From Halobacillus litoralis (lineage in GTDB: Bacteria > Bacillota > Bacilli > Bacillales > Halobacillaceae): 64,000 nt of DNA. Within the stretch, counting starts at the first letter, position 1, and every line of letters starts with the position of its first letter. The position numbers were made by a program, and so were the translations under genes. The notes beneath the pieces are model-generated. The model ran no database searches and had not been told where the DNA came from. It saw only the letters and a list, made by a program, of their open reading frames with translations. Shown piece after piece: positions 28,057-37,067 of the stretch. The stretch is taken from positions 1 to 64,000 of the forward strand of contig NZ_JAIVKN010000002.1 in the NCBI RefSeq assembly GCF_020524025.1, read 5' to 3'.

Positions 28057-29223
28057 TTACTTAGACATTTCTAGAATTTTCTCTACATCTTCTTCATGCA
28101 GTTTGTTGAAGTTACCAAAAGGTCCGCGCTTCATTGAACGATCTACAATAACATCGAATTTGTCATCACCAATGTTGTAATCAGCTAATGTTTCTGGTGC
28201 TTCAATCGATGTCCAGAATTTGCGAAGCTCCTGAATTCCTTCTTCTGCAATCTCCCGCTCGCTTCTGCCTTCTGTTTCAACACCGAACACTTTTGTCGCA
28301 AGGCGCGCAAATCGTGCCTCGTTCACATCTAAATTATGCTTCATCCAGTTCGGGAACAGAATAGCAAGCCCGCCGGCATGAGGGATATCGTAAACCGCAG
28401 AAACGGCGTGTTCAATATTATGACTTGCCCAATCCCCTCGATAGCCCATTTGCAGCATACCGTTTAGAGCAATTGTACCAGCGTAAAGGATTGTTTCTCT
28501 GTGTTCAAGAGATTCAAGGTTTTCCAGTAGTTTTGGAGCTGTATCGATTACCGTTCTCAAAACGCCTTCAATCATTTCATCCTGAACGGGAGACTGTGTC
28601 GGGTTATGGAAATACTGCTCAAACATGTGTGTCATCATATCGACAATTCCATAAATGGTTTGATCCTTAGGTACACTCGCAGTGTATGCCGGGTCTAGAA
28701 TAGAAAAAGCTGGATTAGTAAACGGCGGTGCGCCCCATCCGTACTTTTCATTTGTTTCCCAATTTGTAATAACTGCTCCGGCATTCATCTCAGACCCTGT
28801 AGCCGCCAGGGTAAGCACGGTACCGAATGGAAGCGCATCTTGAGGCTGCGCTTCACGTGTGACCAGATCCCAAGGAGCACCGTCATACTTAGCACCTGCG
28901 GCAATGGTCTTCGTACAGTCAATGACGCTTCCTCCACCTACTGCGAGAAGAAAGTCAATTTGTTCTGTTTTGCAGATGTCTACCCCTTTTTCAACGGTTG
29001 TTAATTTAGGGTTGGGTTCAACACCAGATAGTTCTAATACTTCAACTTCAGCTTTTTTCAGCTGTTCCATTACCTGATCATATACACCATTCTTTTTTAT
29101 GCTTCCGCCTCCGTACACTAGTAGAACTTTACTTGTGCCAGACGGCAGTTGACTTGGCAATTGATTTATTTGCTCTTTACCGAAAATGAGTTTGGTCGGA
29201 TTGTAAAATGTAAATGCATCCAT
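28057..29223 (-). CDS. yugJ: Iron-containing alcohol dehydrogenase YugJ (butanol dehydrogenase type)
   Basis: A 388-aa group III NAD(P)-dependent alcohol dehydrogenase. Cofactor-binding GGGS motifs are at [11 protein letters not shown] and [10 protein letters not shown], and metal ligands lie in DMMTHMFEQ and [19 protein letters not shown]. It resembles YugJ/YugK and clostridial BdhA; the true aldehyde or alcohol substrate is unknown. The start [11 protein letters not shown] follows AAAGGGG; the longer upstream frame lacks a ribosome site. It is monocistronic. Confidence 0.9.
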   Translation of the reverse strand: MDAFTFYNPTKLIFGKEQINQLPSQLPSGTSKVLLVYGGGSIKKNGVYDQVMEQLKKAEVEVLELSGVEPNPKLTTVEKGVDICKTEQIDFLLAVGGGSVIDCTKTIAAGAKYDGAPWDLVTREAQPQDALPFGTVLTLAATGSEMNAGAVITNWETNEKYGWGAPPFTNPAFSILDPAYTASVPKDQTIYGIVDMMTHMFEQYFHNPTQSPVQDEMIEGVLRTVIDTAPKLLENLESLEHRETILYAGTIALNGMLQMGYRGDWASHNIEHAVSAVYDIPHAGGLAILFPNWMKHNLDVNEARFARLATKVFGVETEGRSEREIAEEGIQELRKFWTSIEAPETLADYNIGDDKFDVIVDRSMKRGPFGNFNKLHEEDVEKILEMSK

Positions 29224-29476
29224 GAAAAAATCCCCTTTCAAGTGTGAACGTACGACCATATTATCTCCGAAATTTTTTATTTTCACAAAAGATATGCAAC
29301 ATGTATAAACACAACCATTCTGCTTAAGCTAAAAAAGAGGTTTTTAGGAAAAGGGATAGGAATTAAATTTTTATAGAAATGATACTGATCGTATACACAT
29401 ATTTCCGACATACGGATAATGTTTTTTTAGTCCGGCATACACCGTATTTTTTACTAATTAAAAGGAGGATATGATT

Positions 29477-29722
29477 ATGAGTTGGTTTCAACGTGTTGCC
29501 CTTTTACTCGTTATAGTGGGTGCTATTAACTGGGGACTCATTGGTTTTTTCCAATATGATTTAGTGGCTGGATTATTTGGAGGCGGAGAGCAGAGTGCTG
29601 CATTAGCCCGCGCTATCTATGCTCTTGTTGGTATAAGTGGACTTATTGCTATCTCCCTTTACTTCTCTCCTGTTGCAGAAACCAGTGATTTATCTCCCGA
29701 TTCCGCTTCAGAAACAGAATAA
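29477..29722 (+). CDS. yuzA: DUF378 membrane protein YuzA
   Basis: An 81-aa integral membrane protein with two transmembrane segments. The family signature VIVGAINWGLIGFFQYDLV opens the protein and GISGLIAISLYF forms the second helix. It matches B. subtilis YuzA (DUF378), whose function is unknown. The ATG at 29477 has AAAGGAGG at good spacing; one two codons earlier is too close to it. Confidence 0.88.
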   Translation: MSWFQRVALLLVIVGAINWGLIGFFQYDLVAGLFGGGEQSAALARAIYALVGISGLIAISLYFSPVAETSDLSPDSASETE

Positions 29723-29786
29723 AATATAAGAGTGTGTCTTTCCCGCTTATGGGTGAGAATCACAACCTTAATCTAGGAATAATCAA

Positions 29787-29821
29787 AAAAAGGACCGGTC
29801 CATAAGACCAGGTCCTTTTAA
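29787..29821. terminator. Bidirectional terminator between yuzA and yugI
   Basis: AAAGGACCGGTC and GACCAGGTCCTTT around a 5-nt loop, with A/T runs on both sides. Confidence 0.85.
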
Positions 29822-29828
29822 ACGTTTA

Positions 29829-30215
29829 TTATTTGCGGAATTTTTCACGATCGTCAGACTGTTTGATCCAGTCTTCCAACTTGTCTTTAAGTGTGTTAAA
29901 TCCTGCTGCAGACTCTTCTTGCTGCTGCTTTGGAGCAGCTTGTTTACGTGGACGGCGAGTTGCTTTAGGCGCCTCTTGTGTCGCACGGATGGAAAGAGAA
30001 TATTTATTGCTCTTCTCATCAATGTTAAGAATTTTAACTTGTACTTCATCACCTTCAGATAGGTGCTCATTGATGTCTTTAACATAACCATGAGTAACTT
30101 CTGAAATGTGTACTAAACCTTGGACTTGCTCGTCTAGCGCAACGAACGCACCATAAGGCTGAATTCCTGTTACTTTACCTTCTAAAACTTGACCTTCTTG
30201 AAACTTATCTGACAT
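29829..30215 (-). CDS. yugI: S1 RNA-binding domain protein YugI (general stress protein 13)
   Basis: A 128-aa protein with one S1 domain in residues 5-75: GQVLEGKVTGIQPYGAFVAL, GLVHISEV, and a KILNIDEKSNKYSLSIR end. A basic, Q-rich linker and helical tail follow. It matches GSP13/YugI, a ribosome-associated stress protein. The ATG at 30215 has AGGAG at suitable distance. It is convergent with yuzA and has its own promoter. Confidence 0.9.
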   Translation of the reverse strand: MSDKFQEGQVLEGKVTGIQPYGAFVALDEQVQGLVHISEVTHGYVKDINEHLSEGDEVQVKILNIDEKSNKYSLSIRATQEAPKATRRPRKQAAPKQQQEESAAGFNTLKDKLEDWIKQSDDREKFRK

Positions 30216-30267
30216 GCTATACAACTCCTGATTTTATTAGTATTCGCTTCTTTTCACGCAATAAATG

Positions 30268-30296
30268 ATTTTACCACAAAACCATGCAATAAGCAA
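30268..30296 (-). promoter_or_regulatory. yugI promoter
   Basis: Minus-strand -35 TTGCTT (30291-30296), 17-nt spacer and extended -10 TGGTAAAAT (hexamer 30268-30273). Confidence 0.6.
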
Positions 30297-30355
30297 AGTC
30301 TATTCCGAACGATAAAAATGTTCATCTTTCTTTCAGAATTTTCCGCCATAGATCA

Positions 30356-30364
30356 TGGTATAAT
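30356..30364 (+). promoter_or_regulatory. Extended -10 promoter of the XRE gene
   Basis: TGGTATAAT, a consensus extended -10, 27 nt before the start codon. Confidence 0.55.
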
Positions 30365-30391
30365 ATAGAAAAGAAGTGGAGGAGGATGAAT

Positions 30392-30748
30392 ATGTCAGTA
30401 GGAGGCAATATACGTAAATATCGGGAAATGAAAAATTTCACCAAAGAAGAACTGGCACTAAAAGCAAGAATGGGTATAAACACATTGGAAAGTTATGAAT
30501 CTAATGAACGTACACCTGAACTTGATACAATCCTTAAGATTTCAACTGTCCTGGACATACCAGCATCTGAATTAATGGAATTCCATGAAGATGACGACTC
30601 CCCCATAGATCATGAATTAGAGAATCTTATAAAGGATATTGGTGTAAAACGAACGAAACTCATATTAAAAAAAGCTCGAGATTTTTCTGAACAAGATGTC
30701 CTTCGGGCTATGAATCTTCTCTATGATTTAAATCAGCAAAAAAAATAA
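30392..30748 (+). CDS. XRE-family transcriptional regulator
   Basis: A 118-aa DNA-binding protein. A Cro/CI helix-turn-helix spans residues 4-60 (IRKYREMKNFTKEELALKA, then NTLESYESNERTPELDTI). The C-terminal half is helical and charged and may dimerise. The start at 30392 follows GGAGGAGG at good distance. In B. subtilis this place holds alaR and alaT, so the regulator is locus-specific. The adjacent PatB-type gene is a possible target, but a terminator separates the two. Confidence 0.85.
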   Translation: MSVGGNIRKYREMKNFTKEELALKARMGINTLESYESNERTPELDTILKISTVLDIPASELMEFHEDDDSPIDHELENLIKDIGVKRTKLILKKARDFSEQDVLRAMNLLYDLNQQKK

Positions 30749-30820
30749 AAAAATAGGTTTATAATCTATGAAAGATGGTTATATTAAGTAACGTAAGACT
30801 TTCTCGTATTCCCCCTGTGT

Positions 30821-30853
30821 AAGCAGAGCGAACGTTCGCTTTGCTTTTTTTTT
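30821..30853 (+). terminator. Terminator after the XRE gene
   Basis: GCAGAGCGAA and TTCGCTTTGC form a nearly perfect stem, followed by a run of nine T. Confidence 0.9.
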
Positions 30854-31009
30854 GCTTTTAAAAGTATGTGATATAAACAGTAACCTTTACCCCCATTTTT
30901 TGAGTCCTCCATTTTAACCCCACCATGTTCTGTTAACAGAAACAACTTATTTTCATTAACATTCGATATTCGGTTATGATATTAAAAATGGTTATTGGAG
31001 GCGATAAGT

Positions 31010-32188
31010 ATGGAAACATTTAATCAGTATATTCCTAGAAAAGGAACAAGATCGGTAAAATGGGATATGGCGGAGGACTTATACCAAGATAAAGAAGTAT
31101 TGCCTATGTGGGTAGCAGATATGGATTTTAAAACTCCAGAACCTGTAATCAAGGCTTTAAAAGAAAGGGTAGACCATGGAATCTTTGGTTATACACTCCC
31201 TGACGATGATTTAAAAACGGAAATAAAAGATTGGCTGCAGAAACGACACAGTTGGGAAACGGATACGGAATGGATTACATTCAGCCCGGGAGTTATTCCT
31301 TCCTTACATATGATCGTTCAATCCTTAACTGAAATTGGTGACAATATTCTTATCCAAACCCCTGTCTACCCTCCATTTTATAGTGTAGTCAGGGACCATG
31401 GCCGGCACATTGTTAAGAATCCTCTGGTATATGAGGACGGTCGGTACGAGATTGACTTTCAGGATTTCGAAAGAAAAATTAAAGAAAATGAAGTAACCAT
31501 GTTCATTTTATGTAACCCCCACAATCCTGTAAGCCGCGTATGGACAAGAGAAGAGTTGGAAAAAATGAGCCAGATTTGCGTTAAGCATGGAGTGAGAATT
31601 GTGGCGGATGAGATTCACGCCGACTTGATCTTTAGCGGGAATAAGCACATTCCTATCGCTTCGTTATCGGAAGAAGTAAACCATCTGACTACCACCTGCC
31701 TCTCTCCAACAAAGACATTTAACCTGGCTGGATTACAAGCTTCCTATTTAATAACAGCCAACATGGATGATAAAAAGAAAGTCGATAAACAATTTAAGAA
31801 CCAGGGAATGATGATGCTTAACACTTTAGGCATTACCGCTATGGAAACAGCTTACAAACACGGGGAGCAGTGGCTGGAAGAATTAAAACAGGTCCTTGAA
31901 GAACATCGGGATTATGTGATTGACCGAATCCACAAAGAAACGGATGCCATTAAAGTAATACCTGCTGAAGGTACTTACTTAATCTGGCTGGACTGCCGGG
32001 AATTGGGGATGAGCCACAACGAACTTAAAGCATTTATGCAGAAGGAAGCAAAAGTCGGAATGAACGACGGCGGTTCATTTGGTGAGGAAGGAAAAGGGTT
32101 TATGCGATTGAATATTGCTGCACCTAGATCCACACTTGAAGAGGGTGTTACACGAATTATTCGTGCCGCCAACCGGATAAATGACTAA
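31010..32188 (+). CDS. PatB/MalY-type PLP enzyme (cystathionine beta-lyase or aminotransferase)
   Basis: A 392-aa fold-type I PLP enzyme with the PatB/MalY signature: LPMWVADMDFKTP near residue 35, the ADEIHADLIF Asp-containing strand, and the PLP lysine in SPTKTFNLAGLQ near residue 235. Relatives cleave C-S bonds in cystathionine or cysteine, and some act as aminotransferases; the substrate cannot be fixed here. The ATG at 31010 follows GGAGG; an upstream in-frame TTG lies inside that ribosome site. It ends at a strong terminator. Confidence 0.88.
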   Translation: METFNQYIPRKGTRSVKWDMAEDLYQDKEVLPMWVADMDFKTPEPVIKALKERVDHGIFGYTLPDDDLKTEIKDWLQKRHSWETDTEWITFSPGVIPSLHMIVQSLTEIGDNILIQTPVYPPFYSVVRDHGRHIVKNPLVYEDGRYEIDFQDFERKIKENEVTMFILCNPHNPVSRVWTREELEKMSQICVKHGVRIVADEIHADLIFSGNKHIPIASLSEEVNHLTTTCLSPTKTFNLAGLQASYLITANMDDKKKVDKQFKNQGMMMLNTLGITAMETAYKHGEQWLEELKQVLEEHRDYVIDRIHKETDAIKVIPAEGTYLIWLDCRELGMSHNELKAFMQKEAKVGMNDGGSFGEEGKGFMRLNIAAPRSTLEEGVTRIIRAANRIND

Positions 32189-32196
32189 TAAACACA

Positions 32197-32233
32197 AAAA
32201 AAGGCGGTAGAGGCTTTCTCTACCGCCTTTTTT
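32197..32233 (+). terminator. Terminator after the PatB-type gene
   Basis: AAAGGCGGTAGAG, 4-5 nt loop and complement, then seven T. Confidence 0.92.
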
Positions 32234-32343
32234 ATTTAGCTGTTCTATCACCTGTAGTCATTTTTGTTCAGAAATACAGCAGCTATAAACACCTATCTGA
32301 AAATCAACTCTTGAAGATAAGGCAGCTTATAATAGAAAGCTGC

Positions 32344-32925
32344 TTAATTTTTCTTTTGTTTTTTATCAGGTTCTGTAGGATCACTTGTTTCGTCCTGGTC
32401 TGCATCTAATGTGATTTTTCCGCAAGCCACACGTTCTCCAGAATTACCAGCAGGCTGTGACATCCCATCATCCGGTCCACTCTGAATAACAATAGAGGTG
32501 CCTTCCTTCCTTAAAAGTGACATTTGATCCTCTTTTAACTTTGCCTCAGGAAGCATTAACTTAACATCAATCATCCCACTTGGATCAGCTTCAACATTTG
32601 GCAGGTCTCCTGCATGAGCACCCTGGGGATTCATTAAACCATGTTCTTTTGATAAAGGATTAAAATGGTTGCCGGCACTTTTGAATTCCGGTGCTTCACA
32701 CTTAGGGAACTCATGAATGGCTACTCCATGCATGCCCTGCTCTAACCCTTCAACTTTCAACTTTATTTGAACACCTTCAGGCTGTTCTGTAAATGTTGCC
32801 GTTCCGATTTTGTCATTGTCTGCGTTATAGATCGATGTTTCTAAAGGTGACCTTTTTTCTCCTGAGCAGCCAATCAAAGACAATGTTATAAGTAAAACAC
32901 TCATTAAACTGACATAAATCTTCAT
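32344..32925 (-). CDS. Cu/Zn-superoxide-dismutase-like lipoprotein missing copper ligands
   Basis: A 193-aa lipoprotein (lipobox LIGC, Cys 20) with a Cu/Zn SOD beta-barrel. Compared with SodC, the zinc ligands are kept (GNHFNP, the following EHG, and AHAGDLP), as are both disulfide cysteines (FPKC, VACG) and the active-site Arg (GERVACG). Two copper ligands are lost: HxH reads AIH, and the late His is Gln in IVIQSG. B. subtilis YojM likewise lacks copper ligands. Normal dismutase activity is doubtful; a zinc-binding structural role is inference. The tail is charged and lysine-rich. Confidence 0.88.
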   Translation of the reverse strand: MKIYVSLMSVLLITLSLIGCSGEKRSPLETSIYNADNDKIGTATFTEQPEGVQIKLKVEGLEQGMHGVAIHEFPKCEAPEFKSAGNHFNPLSKEHGLMNPQGAHAGDLPNVEADPSGMIDVKLMLPEAKLKEDQMSLLRKEGTSIVIQSGPDDGMSQPAGNSGERVACGKITLDADQDETSDPTEPDKKQKKN

Positions 32926-32990
32926 ATGAGATCCTCCGTTCCATAGCTGTTCCCATGGGTAGTATCTCCTTCACTAAAAAAAATATAACA

Positions 32991-33023
32991 AAGCCACGCT
33001 GGGCAGTGCCCTAACGTGGCTTT
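32991..33023 (-). terminator. Terminator-like hairpin over the 33.0 kb gene's stop codon
   Basis: AAAGCCACG and CGTGGCTTT enclose a 14-nt loop containing the stop codon; T-rich sequence follows on the minus strand. Confidence 0.6.
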
Positions 33024-33205
33024 TGATTGTTTTGATCGGTCTGCTTGTCTGTATGGTAGGTTTGATCAAATTTTTGTTCTTCTTTTTGAGAGGCTTTTAT
33101 AATCCAAATCATGGTAAACGCCGCCGCGACAATAAAAAGCAGTAACATGAAAACAGCTGGAATGTACTCTGATTTGTCTTCAGGGAAATAAAGAAATTCC
33201 ATCAT
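33011..33205 (-). CDS. Small single-span membrane protein
   Basis: A 64-aa protein with one transmembrane helix (about residues 15-37, VFMLLLFIVAAAFTMIWII) and a hydrophilic, Gln- and Lys-rich cytoplasmic tail. The short N-terminus MMEFLYFPEDKSEYIP probably faces outward. AAGGGTG precedes tandem ATG codons. It is divergent from kapB. No family is recognised; the clean ribosome site, helix and terminator argue that it is real. Confidence 0.65.
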   Translation of the reverse strand: MMEFLYFPEDKSEYIPAVFMLLLFIVAAAFTMIWIIKASQKEEQKFDQTYHTDKQTDQNNQKPR

Positions 33206-33289
33206 GATGAATCACACCCTTCTTTGACAAGTATACCAAAGATGAAACTATTGGTAGACAGCTTCACGTTTTTTTCACAAATTTAGTTT

Positions 33290-33298
33290 TGGTATAAT
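33290..33298 (+). promoter_or_regulatory. Extended -10 promoter of kapB
   Basis: TGGTATAAT with a consensus -10 (33293-33298), 36 nt before kapB; the -35 is weak. Confidence 0.55.
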
Positions 33299-33334
33299 CA
33301 ATAGTACAACAGGTTAGGAAAGGATGTTGCACAG

Positions 33335-33724
33335 ATGGCAGATATCGAAAACGGAACCATTGTCAAAGCTCACTATAAAACGGGGATTTACATAGGTGAA
33401 GTAATGGAAGACCGGAATCGTTTCTATTTAGTTAAGGTGCTGGCTGTTGAGAAGCACCCCATGCAGGGAGATCTGCATAACCCCGGCAAAACTGAAGATG
33501 TCTTTTTTCATCAAAGAAAAGCCTTGAGTTTTAATGAAAAGGCCAACGTGCAAAAAGAAGCTGTTCATATATATGAACAACAAGAGGTACCTGATTATCA
33601 AGAATCTTTAAAGCATGCTGTTTCCAAATTAAAAGCCAAACTCACAAGAAGGGAAACCGAATTCAACCAAAATGCCCTCCATCAGCTGGAAAGCTTAGAA
33701 AAGCAATACTTTAAAACAAAGTAA
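33335..33724 (+). CDS. kapB: Kinase-associated protein KapB
   Basis: A 129-aa protein with an N-terminal beta-barrel-like domain (GTIVKAHYKTGIYIGEV, YLVKVLAVEKHPMQGDLH) and a helical, charged C-terminus. It matches B. subtilis KapB, which supports the phosphorelay through histidine kinase KinB at sporulation onset. No lipobox is visible here despite the family's older 'lipoprotein' label. In B. subtilis kapD follows; here deoD does. Confidence 0.87.
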   Translation: MADIENGTIVKAHYKTGIYIGEVMEDRNRFYLVKVLAVEKHPMQGDLHNPGKTEDVFFHQRKALSFNEKANVQKEAVHIYEQQEVPDYQESLKHAVSKLKAKLTRRETEFNQNALHQLESLEKQYFKTK

Positions 33725-33813
33725 ACAGGCTCTTTCTATTGCGTGTGCATTTGTTTTCTACTATGGGGTATGGTAATTTTAAATAGTCCAAAGTAACAGA
33801 GGAGGTCATATCT

Positions 33814-34524
33814 ATGACAACACATATTGGTGCAAAACCGGGCGATATTGCAGATAAAATCCTGCTTCCTGGTGATCCACTGCGTGCTAAATATATTGCT
33901 GAGAACTTCCTTGAAGATGCCGTCTGCTACAATGAAGTCCGAGGCATGTACGGGTACACAGGTACTTATAAAGGAGAAAGAATTTCTGTACAAGGAACTG
34001 GAATGGGCGTACCGTCCATATCCATCTATGTAAACGAATTAATGGAAAGCTATGATGTTCAAAAGCTTATCCGTGTAGGTTCATGTGGTGCATTACAAAA
34101 CGATGTTAAAGTCCGCGATGTCATTCTCGCTTCTACATCCACCACAGATTCCCAAATGAACCGCATGGTTTTCGGAGGCATTGACTTTGCTCCTACGGCT
34201 GATTTCTCTCTACTTAAGAATGCCTATGATGCTGGAACAGACAAAGGATTAAAACTACGTGTCGGAAATGTATTTACGAGTGACAGTTTCTATCGCGATC
34301 AAGCGATGGACCTTTTCAACCTGCTGGCCAAGTACAATGTGCTTGCTGTTGAAATGGAAACAACTGCCCTTTATACCTTAGCAGCTAAATACAATCGACA
34401 AGCCTTATCCGTTCTTACGGTTAGTGACCATATCCTTACAGGTGAAGAAACTACAGCTGAAGAACGTCAAACAACATTCAATGACATGATTGAAGTAGCA
34501 TTAGAAGCAGCTATCCAAGATTAA
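33814..34524 (+). CDS. deoD: Purine nucleoside phosphorylase (DeoD type)
   Basis: A 236-aa hexameric-type PNP that splits purine (deoxy)nucleosides with phosphate in nucleoside salvage. [16 protein letters not shown] near residue 17, the phosphate-binding RVGSCGAL near residue 87, and the late [15 protein letters not shown] and TVSDHI signatures are all present. GAGGAGG precedes the ATG. It lies 89 nt after kapB and ends at a strong terminator. Confidence 0.96.
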   Translation: MTTHIGAKPGDIADKILLPGDPLRAKYIAENFLEDAVCYNEVRGMYGYTGTYKGERISVQGTGMGVPSISIYVNELMESYDVQKLIRVGSCGALQNDVKVRDVILASTSTTDSQMNRMVFGGIDFAPTADFSLLKNAYDAGTDKGLKLRVGNVFTSDSFYRDQAMDLFNLLAKYNVLAVEMETTALYTLAAKYNRQALSVLTVSDHILTGEETTAEERQTTFNDMIEVALEAAIQD

Positions 34525-34530
34525 ACAAAA

Positions 34531-34562
34531 ATCCTCCTTATTTTTAAAATAAGGAGGATTTT
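34531..34562. terminator. deoD terminator
   Basis: ATCCTCCTTATTTT and its complement with AT-rich centre, followed by TTTT. It overlaps the stop of the convergent small gene and could serve both. Confidence 0.85.
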
Positions 34563-34792
34563 CATTCGAAAATACCAATGACTTCCCTCGAATCAATGCT
34601 GAGGACACGATCACCTATACTCATAAATACTTCATATCCACAAACCATTGATACTGTTCCATAGTATGCAGCCTCTGTCGTCTTCACTCCAAGAATGGTT
34701 CCCCTGCTGGCAATCATTAATGGTAAAAAGGGGGGATATTTATCTTTCCTACCTATACGGATTTTTTTCCACAAAAAAGACAGAAGAGACAT
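34562..34792 (-). CDS. Unrecognised 76-aa protein
   Basis: A small protein with a basic, aromatic N-terminus (FLWKKIRIGRKDKYPPF) and a beta-rich C-terminal half (TTEAAYYGTVSMVCGYEVFM, GDRVLSIDSREVIGIFE). It has one Cys, no signal peptide and no clear membrane helix. GAGGAGG precedes the ATG at good spacing, which supports expression. It lies between deoD and pepA with terminators on both sides. I know no family for it. Confidence 0.5.
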   Translation of the reverse strand: MSLLSFLWKKIRIGRKDKYPPFLPLMIASRGTILGVKTTEAAYYGTVSMVCGYEVFMSIGDRVLSIDSREVIGIFE

Positions 34793-34883
34793 AACTGCGC
34801 CTCCTCATTAAAGTAAATTCCATATATTTTATACTCGCTTGTTTGCTGAAGACCGGGCTTACGCCTAGTAAAAGAAACAAAAA

Positions 34884-34912
34884 AGATCCCCCTTTTGATA
34901 TCAGGGGATCAG
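34884..34912 (-). terminator. pepA terminator
   Basis: GATCCCC and GGGGATC around a loop containing the palindrome TGATATCA, followed by six T on the minus strand. Confidence 0.8.
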
Positions 34913-34917
34913 GATGG

Positions 34918-36387
34918 TTATTGGATAACATAATGAGCTAACGTTTTAGCCATTACACCGGTCGGGCCTTTAGGACCAAGCTCATAAGCTCCTTCTGAAG
35001 TAGATGTGCCGGCAATATCCAGATGGACCCAGGGCACATTCTCTACAAATGCGCCAACAAAAGCGCCGCCCATAATTGCGTGTGCTTTTCTAGTTGGTGA
35101 ATTATTCAAGTCAGCTATATCACTTTTTCTTACCTGTGCTTTATAATCCTCATTGTATGGAAGAAGCCATATAGGTTCTCCCACTGTCTGTCCCGACTGT
35201 TCAACAGCATGATAGAAAGCTTGATCATTGGTCATAGCACCTGTCATCCAGGAACCAAGAGCTGTTACGACCCCGCCTGTGAGTGTGGCAACATCAATAA
35301 CCCGGTCGGCTCCTTCTTTTTGAGCATAGGTCACCCCATCAGCTAAAGCAAGACGTCCTTCTGCATCCGTGTTCAAAACTTCAATTGTTTTCCCACTCAT
35401 TGATGTGATGACATCATCCGGCTTGAAAGCTTCACCGGAAATCATATTATCAGAGGAAGGAATGACCGCGATGACGTTCTTTTTCGGCTTTAATTGGCCG
35501 ATTGTTTCCATAGCACCCAGAACAGCGGCCGCTCCACCCATATCCCCTTTCATTCCCGGCATACCGGTTTTCGTTTTTATCGAATATCCTCCTGTGTCAT
35601 AAGTAATTCCTTTGCCGACAAGCGCTGTAACGTCACTCCAGTCCTCAAGGCCTTGATACTTCATGACAATCATTTTAGGAGGCTCTACTGAACCTTGATT
35701 GACAGCAAGGAGCGCCCCCATCCCTAATTCTTCCATATCTTGTTTCTCTAAGACTTTATACGTAAAGTCATAATCCTCCGCCATCGTTCTAGCAAACTCC
35801 GCGAGCTCTGAAGGAGTAAGCACATTGGCTGGTAAGTGAACCAAATAACGGCCGGTATTGACACCATCTGCATAGGCACTGCCTTTTTCCAGTGCAGTCT
35901 GTATAGTTTCCGGTTCCTCTGAAGTAAGAACGGTCAAACGTTGTTCTTCCTTTTCTTTCTGTGCACCCGTTTTGAATGAAGGTAAAACATAGGTAGATGT
36001 GAGCATAACTTCTCCAATTAAAGAAGCTGTTTCTTGAACATCCCATCCCTTTGGAATAAAGCTGTCCAGTACCAAAGCTGGATTTTGCACGCCATCTTTC
36101 TGCAGTGTTTGAAAGGCATATCCCATAATCCTTTTATATTCATCTCTAGTCAAATCCTCCGAAGAACCAAGACCAAAGAAATAAACGCGTCGGAACTCTC
36201 CATCAGATGACAACAACAGGCGTTCCACCTGCCTCGGTCCAGTAGATATACTTCCTGATTCTATGTAAGGTTTTAGATTGAACCCGTTTAAATCACTGAT
36301 TTCCTCAAAAACTTCTGTAAAATTATCCGAAAATAGACCAAGAATAATCGTTTGATCAACTTTCCAATCCTTGCGTACTGTAAACAT
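34918..36387 (-). CDS. pepA: Leucyl aminopeptidase PepA (M17; YuiE)
   Basis: A 489-aa cytosolic dizinc aminopeptidase. Catalytic Lys and Asp are in VGKGITYDTGG, and the M17 signature NTDAEGRLALADG lies near residue 340, with a GAFVGAFVENVPW region after it. It matches B. subtilis YuiE. The start MFTVRKDWKVD is nine nt after GGAGGTG; an ATG six codons upstream lies inside that ribosome site. It is divergent from yuiD, the same arrangement as in the B. subtilis yui block. Confidence 0.94.
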   Translation of the reverse strand: MFTVRKDWKVDQTIILGLFSDNFTEVFEEISDLNGFNLKPYIESGSISTGPRQVERLLLSSDGEFRRVYFFGLGSSEDLTRDEYKRIMGYAFQTLQKDGVQNPALVLDSFIPKGWDVQETASLIGEVMLTSTYVLPSFKTGAQKEKEEQRLTVLTSEEPETIQTALEKGSAYADGVNTGRYLVHLPANVLTPSELAEFARTMAEDYDFTYKVLEKQDMEELGMGALLAVNQGSVEPPKMIVMKYQGLEDWSDVTALVGKGITYDTGGYSIKTKTGMPGMKGDMGGAAAVLGAMETIGQLKPKKNVIAVIPSSDNMISGEAFKPDDVITSMSGKTIEVLNTDAEGRLALADGVTYAQKEGADRVIDVATLTGGVVTALGSWMTGAMTNDQAFYHAVEQSGQTVGEPIWLLPYNEDYKAQVRKSDIADLNNSPTRKAHAIMGGAFVGAFVENVPWVHLDIAGTSTSEGAYELGPKGPTGVMAKTLAHYVIQ

Positions 36388-36466
36388 TTCCACATACACC
36401 TCCATATTTAGTATACAGGAAAATTCACTTATTGACTTACCTATAAAGGCGTCGTTAACGAAGTTA

Positions 36467-36475
36467 TGATATAAT
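36467..36475 (+). promoter_or_regulatory. Extended -10 promoter of yuiD
   Basis: TGATATAAT (hexamer 36470-36475), 70 nt before yuiD, without a clear -35. Confidence 0.45.
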
Positions 36476-36545
36476 GACCTTGCTTCCTATCGTGTACATA
36501 AATGAATGAACTCTATACTTCTACAGGTTAAGAAAGGATGTCAGG

Positions 36546-37028
36546 ATGCTGTTAGATCTGCTACAAAATTTCCCCTTATGGGCTTCCATCGCTTCCATTT
36601 TTTTCGCCCAAATCGTTAAGATTCCTATTCAGTTTATCGCGTCGCGGCAGTTTAACCCAAGTCTTGCCTTCAGTACTGGAGGAATGCCGAGCAGTCATTC
36701 AGCAGCAGTTACTGCTCTTGCAACAGGTGTCGGTATTGAACAAGGGTTTGGTTCATCGGTTTTTGCAGTAGCTTGTGTTTTCACAATCATCGTCATGTTT
36801 GATAGTACTGGCGTAAGAAGACAAACCGGCGAACAGGCAATCATGCTAAATATCTTATTAAATGACTTTAACCGATTTGTCAACGAAGCTAAAAGTTGGC
36901 AGCAAAAAGAGGGATATCAAAAGAAAGAAGAGTTAAAAGAGCTTTTAGGCCATCAGCCGATCGAAGTTTTTTTTGGAGGTCTTACTGGAGTTTTATTAAC
37001 CTTTCTCTTACATGCGATGATTTATTAA
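36546..37028 (+). CDS. yuiD: Divergent PAP2-family membrane protein YuiD
   Basis: A 160-aa membrane protein of the DUF212/divergent PAP2 family. GGMPSSHSAAVTALATG near residue 41 keeps the PSSH motif of acid phosphatase-type enzymes, followed by MFDSTGVRRQTGEQA. About four membrane segments are visible. It matches B. subtilis YuiD; a lipid phosphate substrate is possible but unproven. AAAGGATG precedes the ATG, and it is convergent with yuiC through a shared terminator. Confidence 0.88.
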   Translation: MLLDLLQNFPLWASIASIFFAQIVKIPIQFIASRQFNPSLAFSTGGMPSSHSAAVTALATGVGIEQGFGSSVFAVACVFTIIVMFDSTGVRRQTGEQAIMLNILLNDFNRFVNEAKSWQQKEGYQKKEELKELLGHQPIEVFFGGLTGVLLTFLLHAMIY

Positions 37029-37030
37029 AG

Positions 37031-37067
37031 ATAAAAACTCTTCCATACCCAGGGATGGAAGAGTTTT
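37031..37067. terminator. Bidirectional terminator between yuiD and yuiC
   Basis: AAAACTCTTCCAT, short loop, ATGGAAGAGTTTTT; A- and T-runs flank both sides. Confidence 0.88.

Noticed and set aside
29262-29290. Rex half-site (TTTTGTGAAAAT) upstream of yugJ
   Set aside because: Only one arm matches; the second arm is absent, unlike the ndh site.
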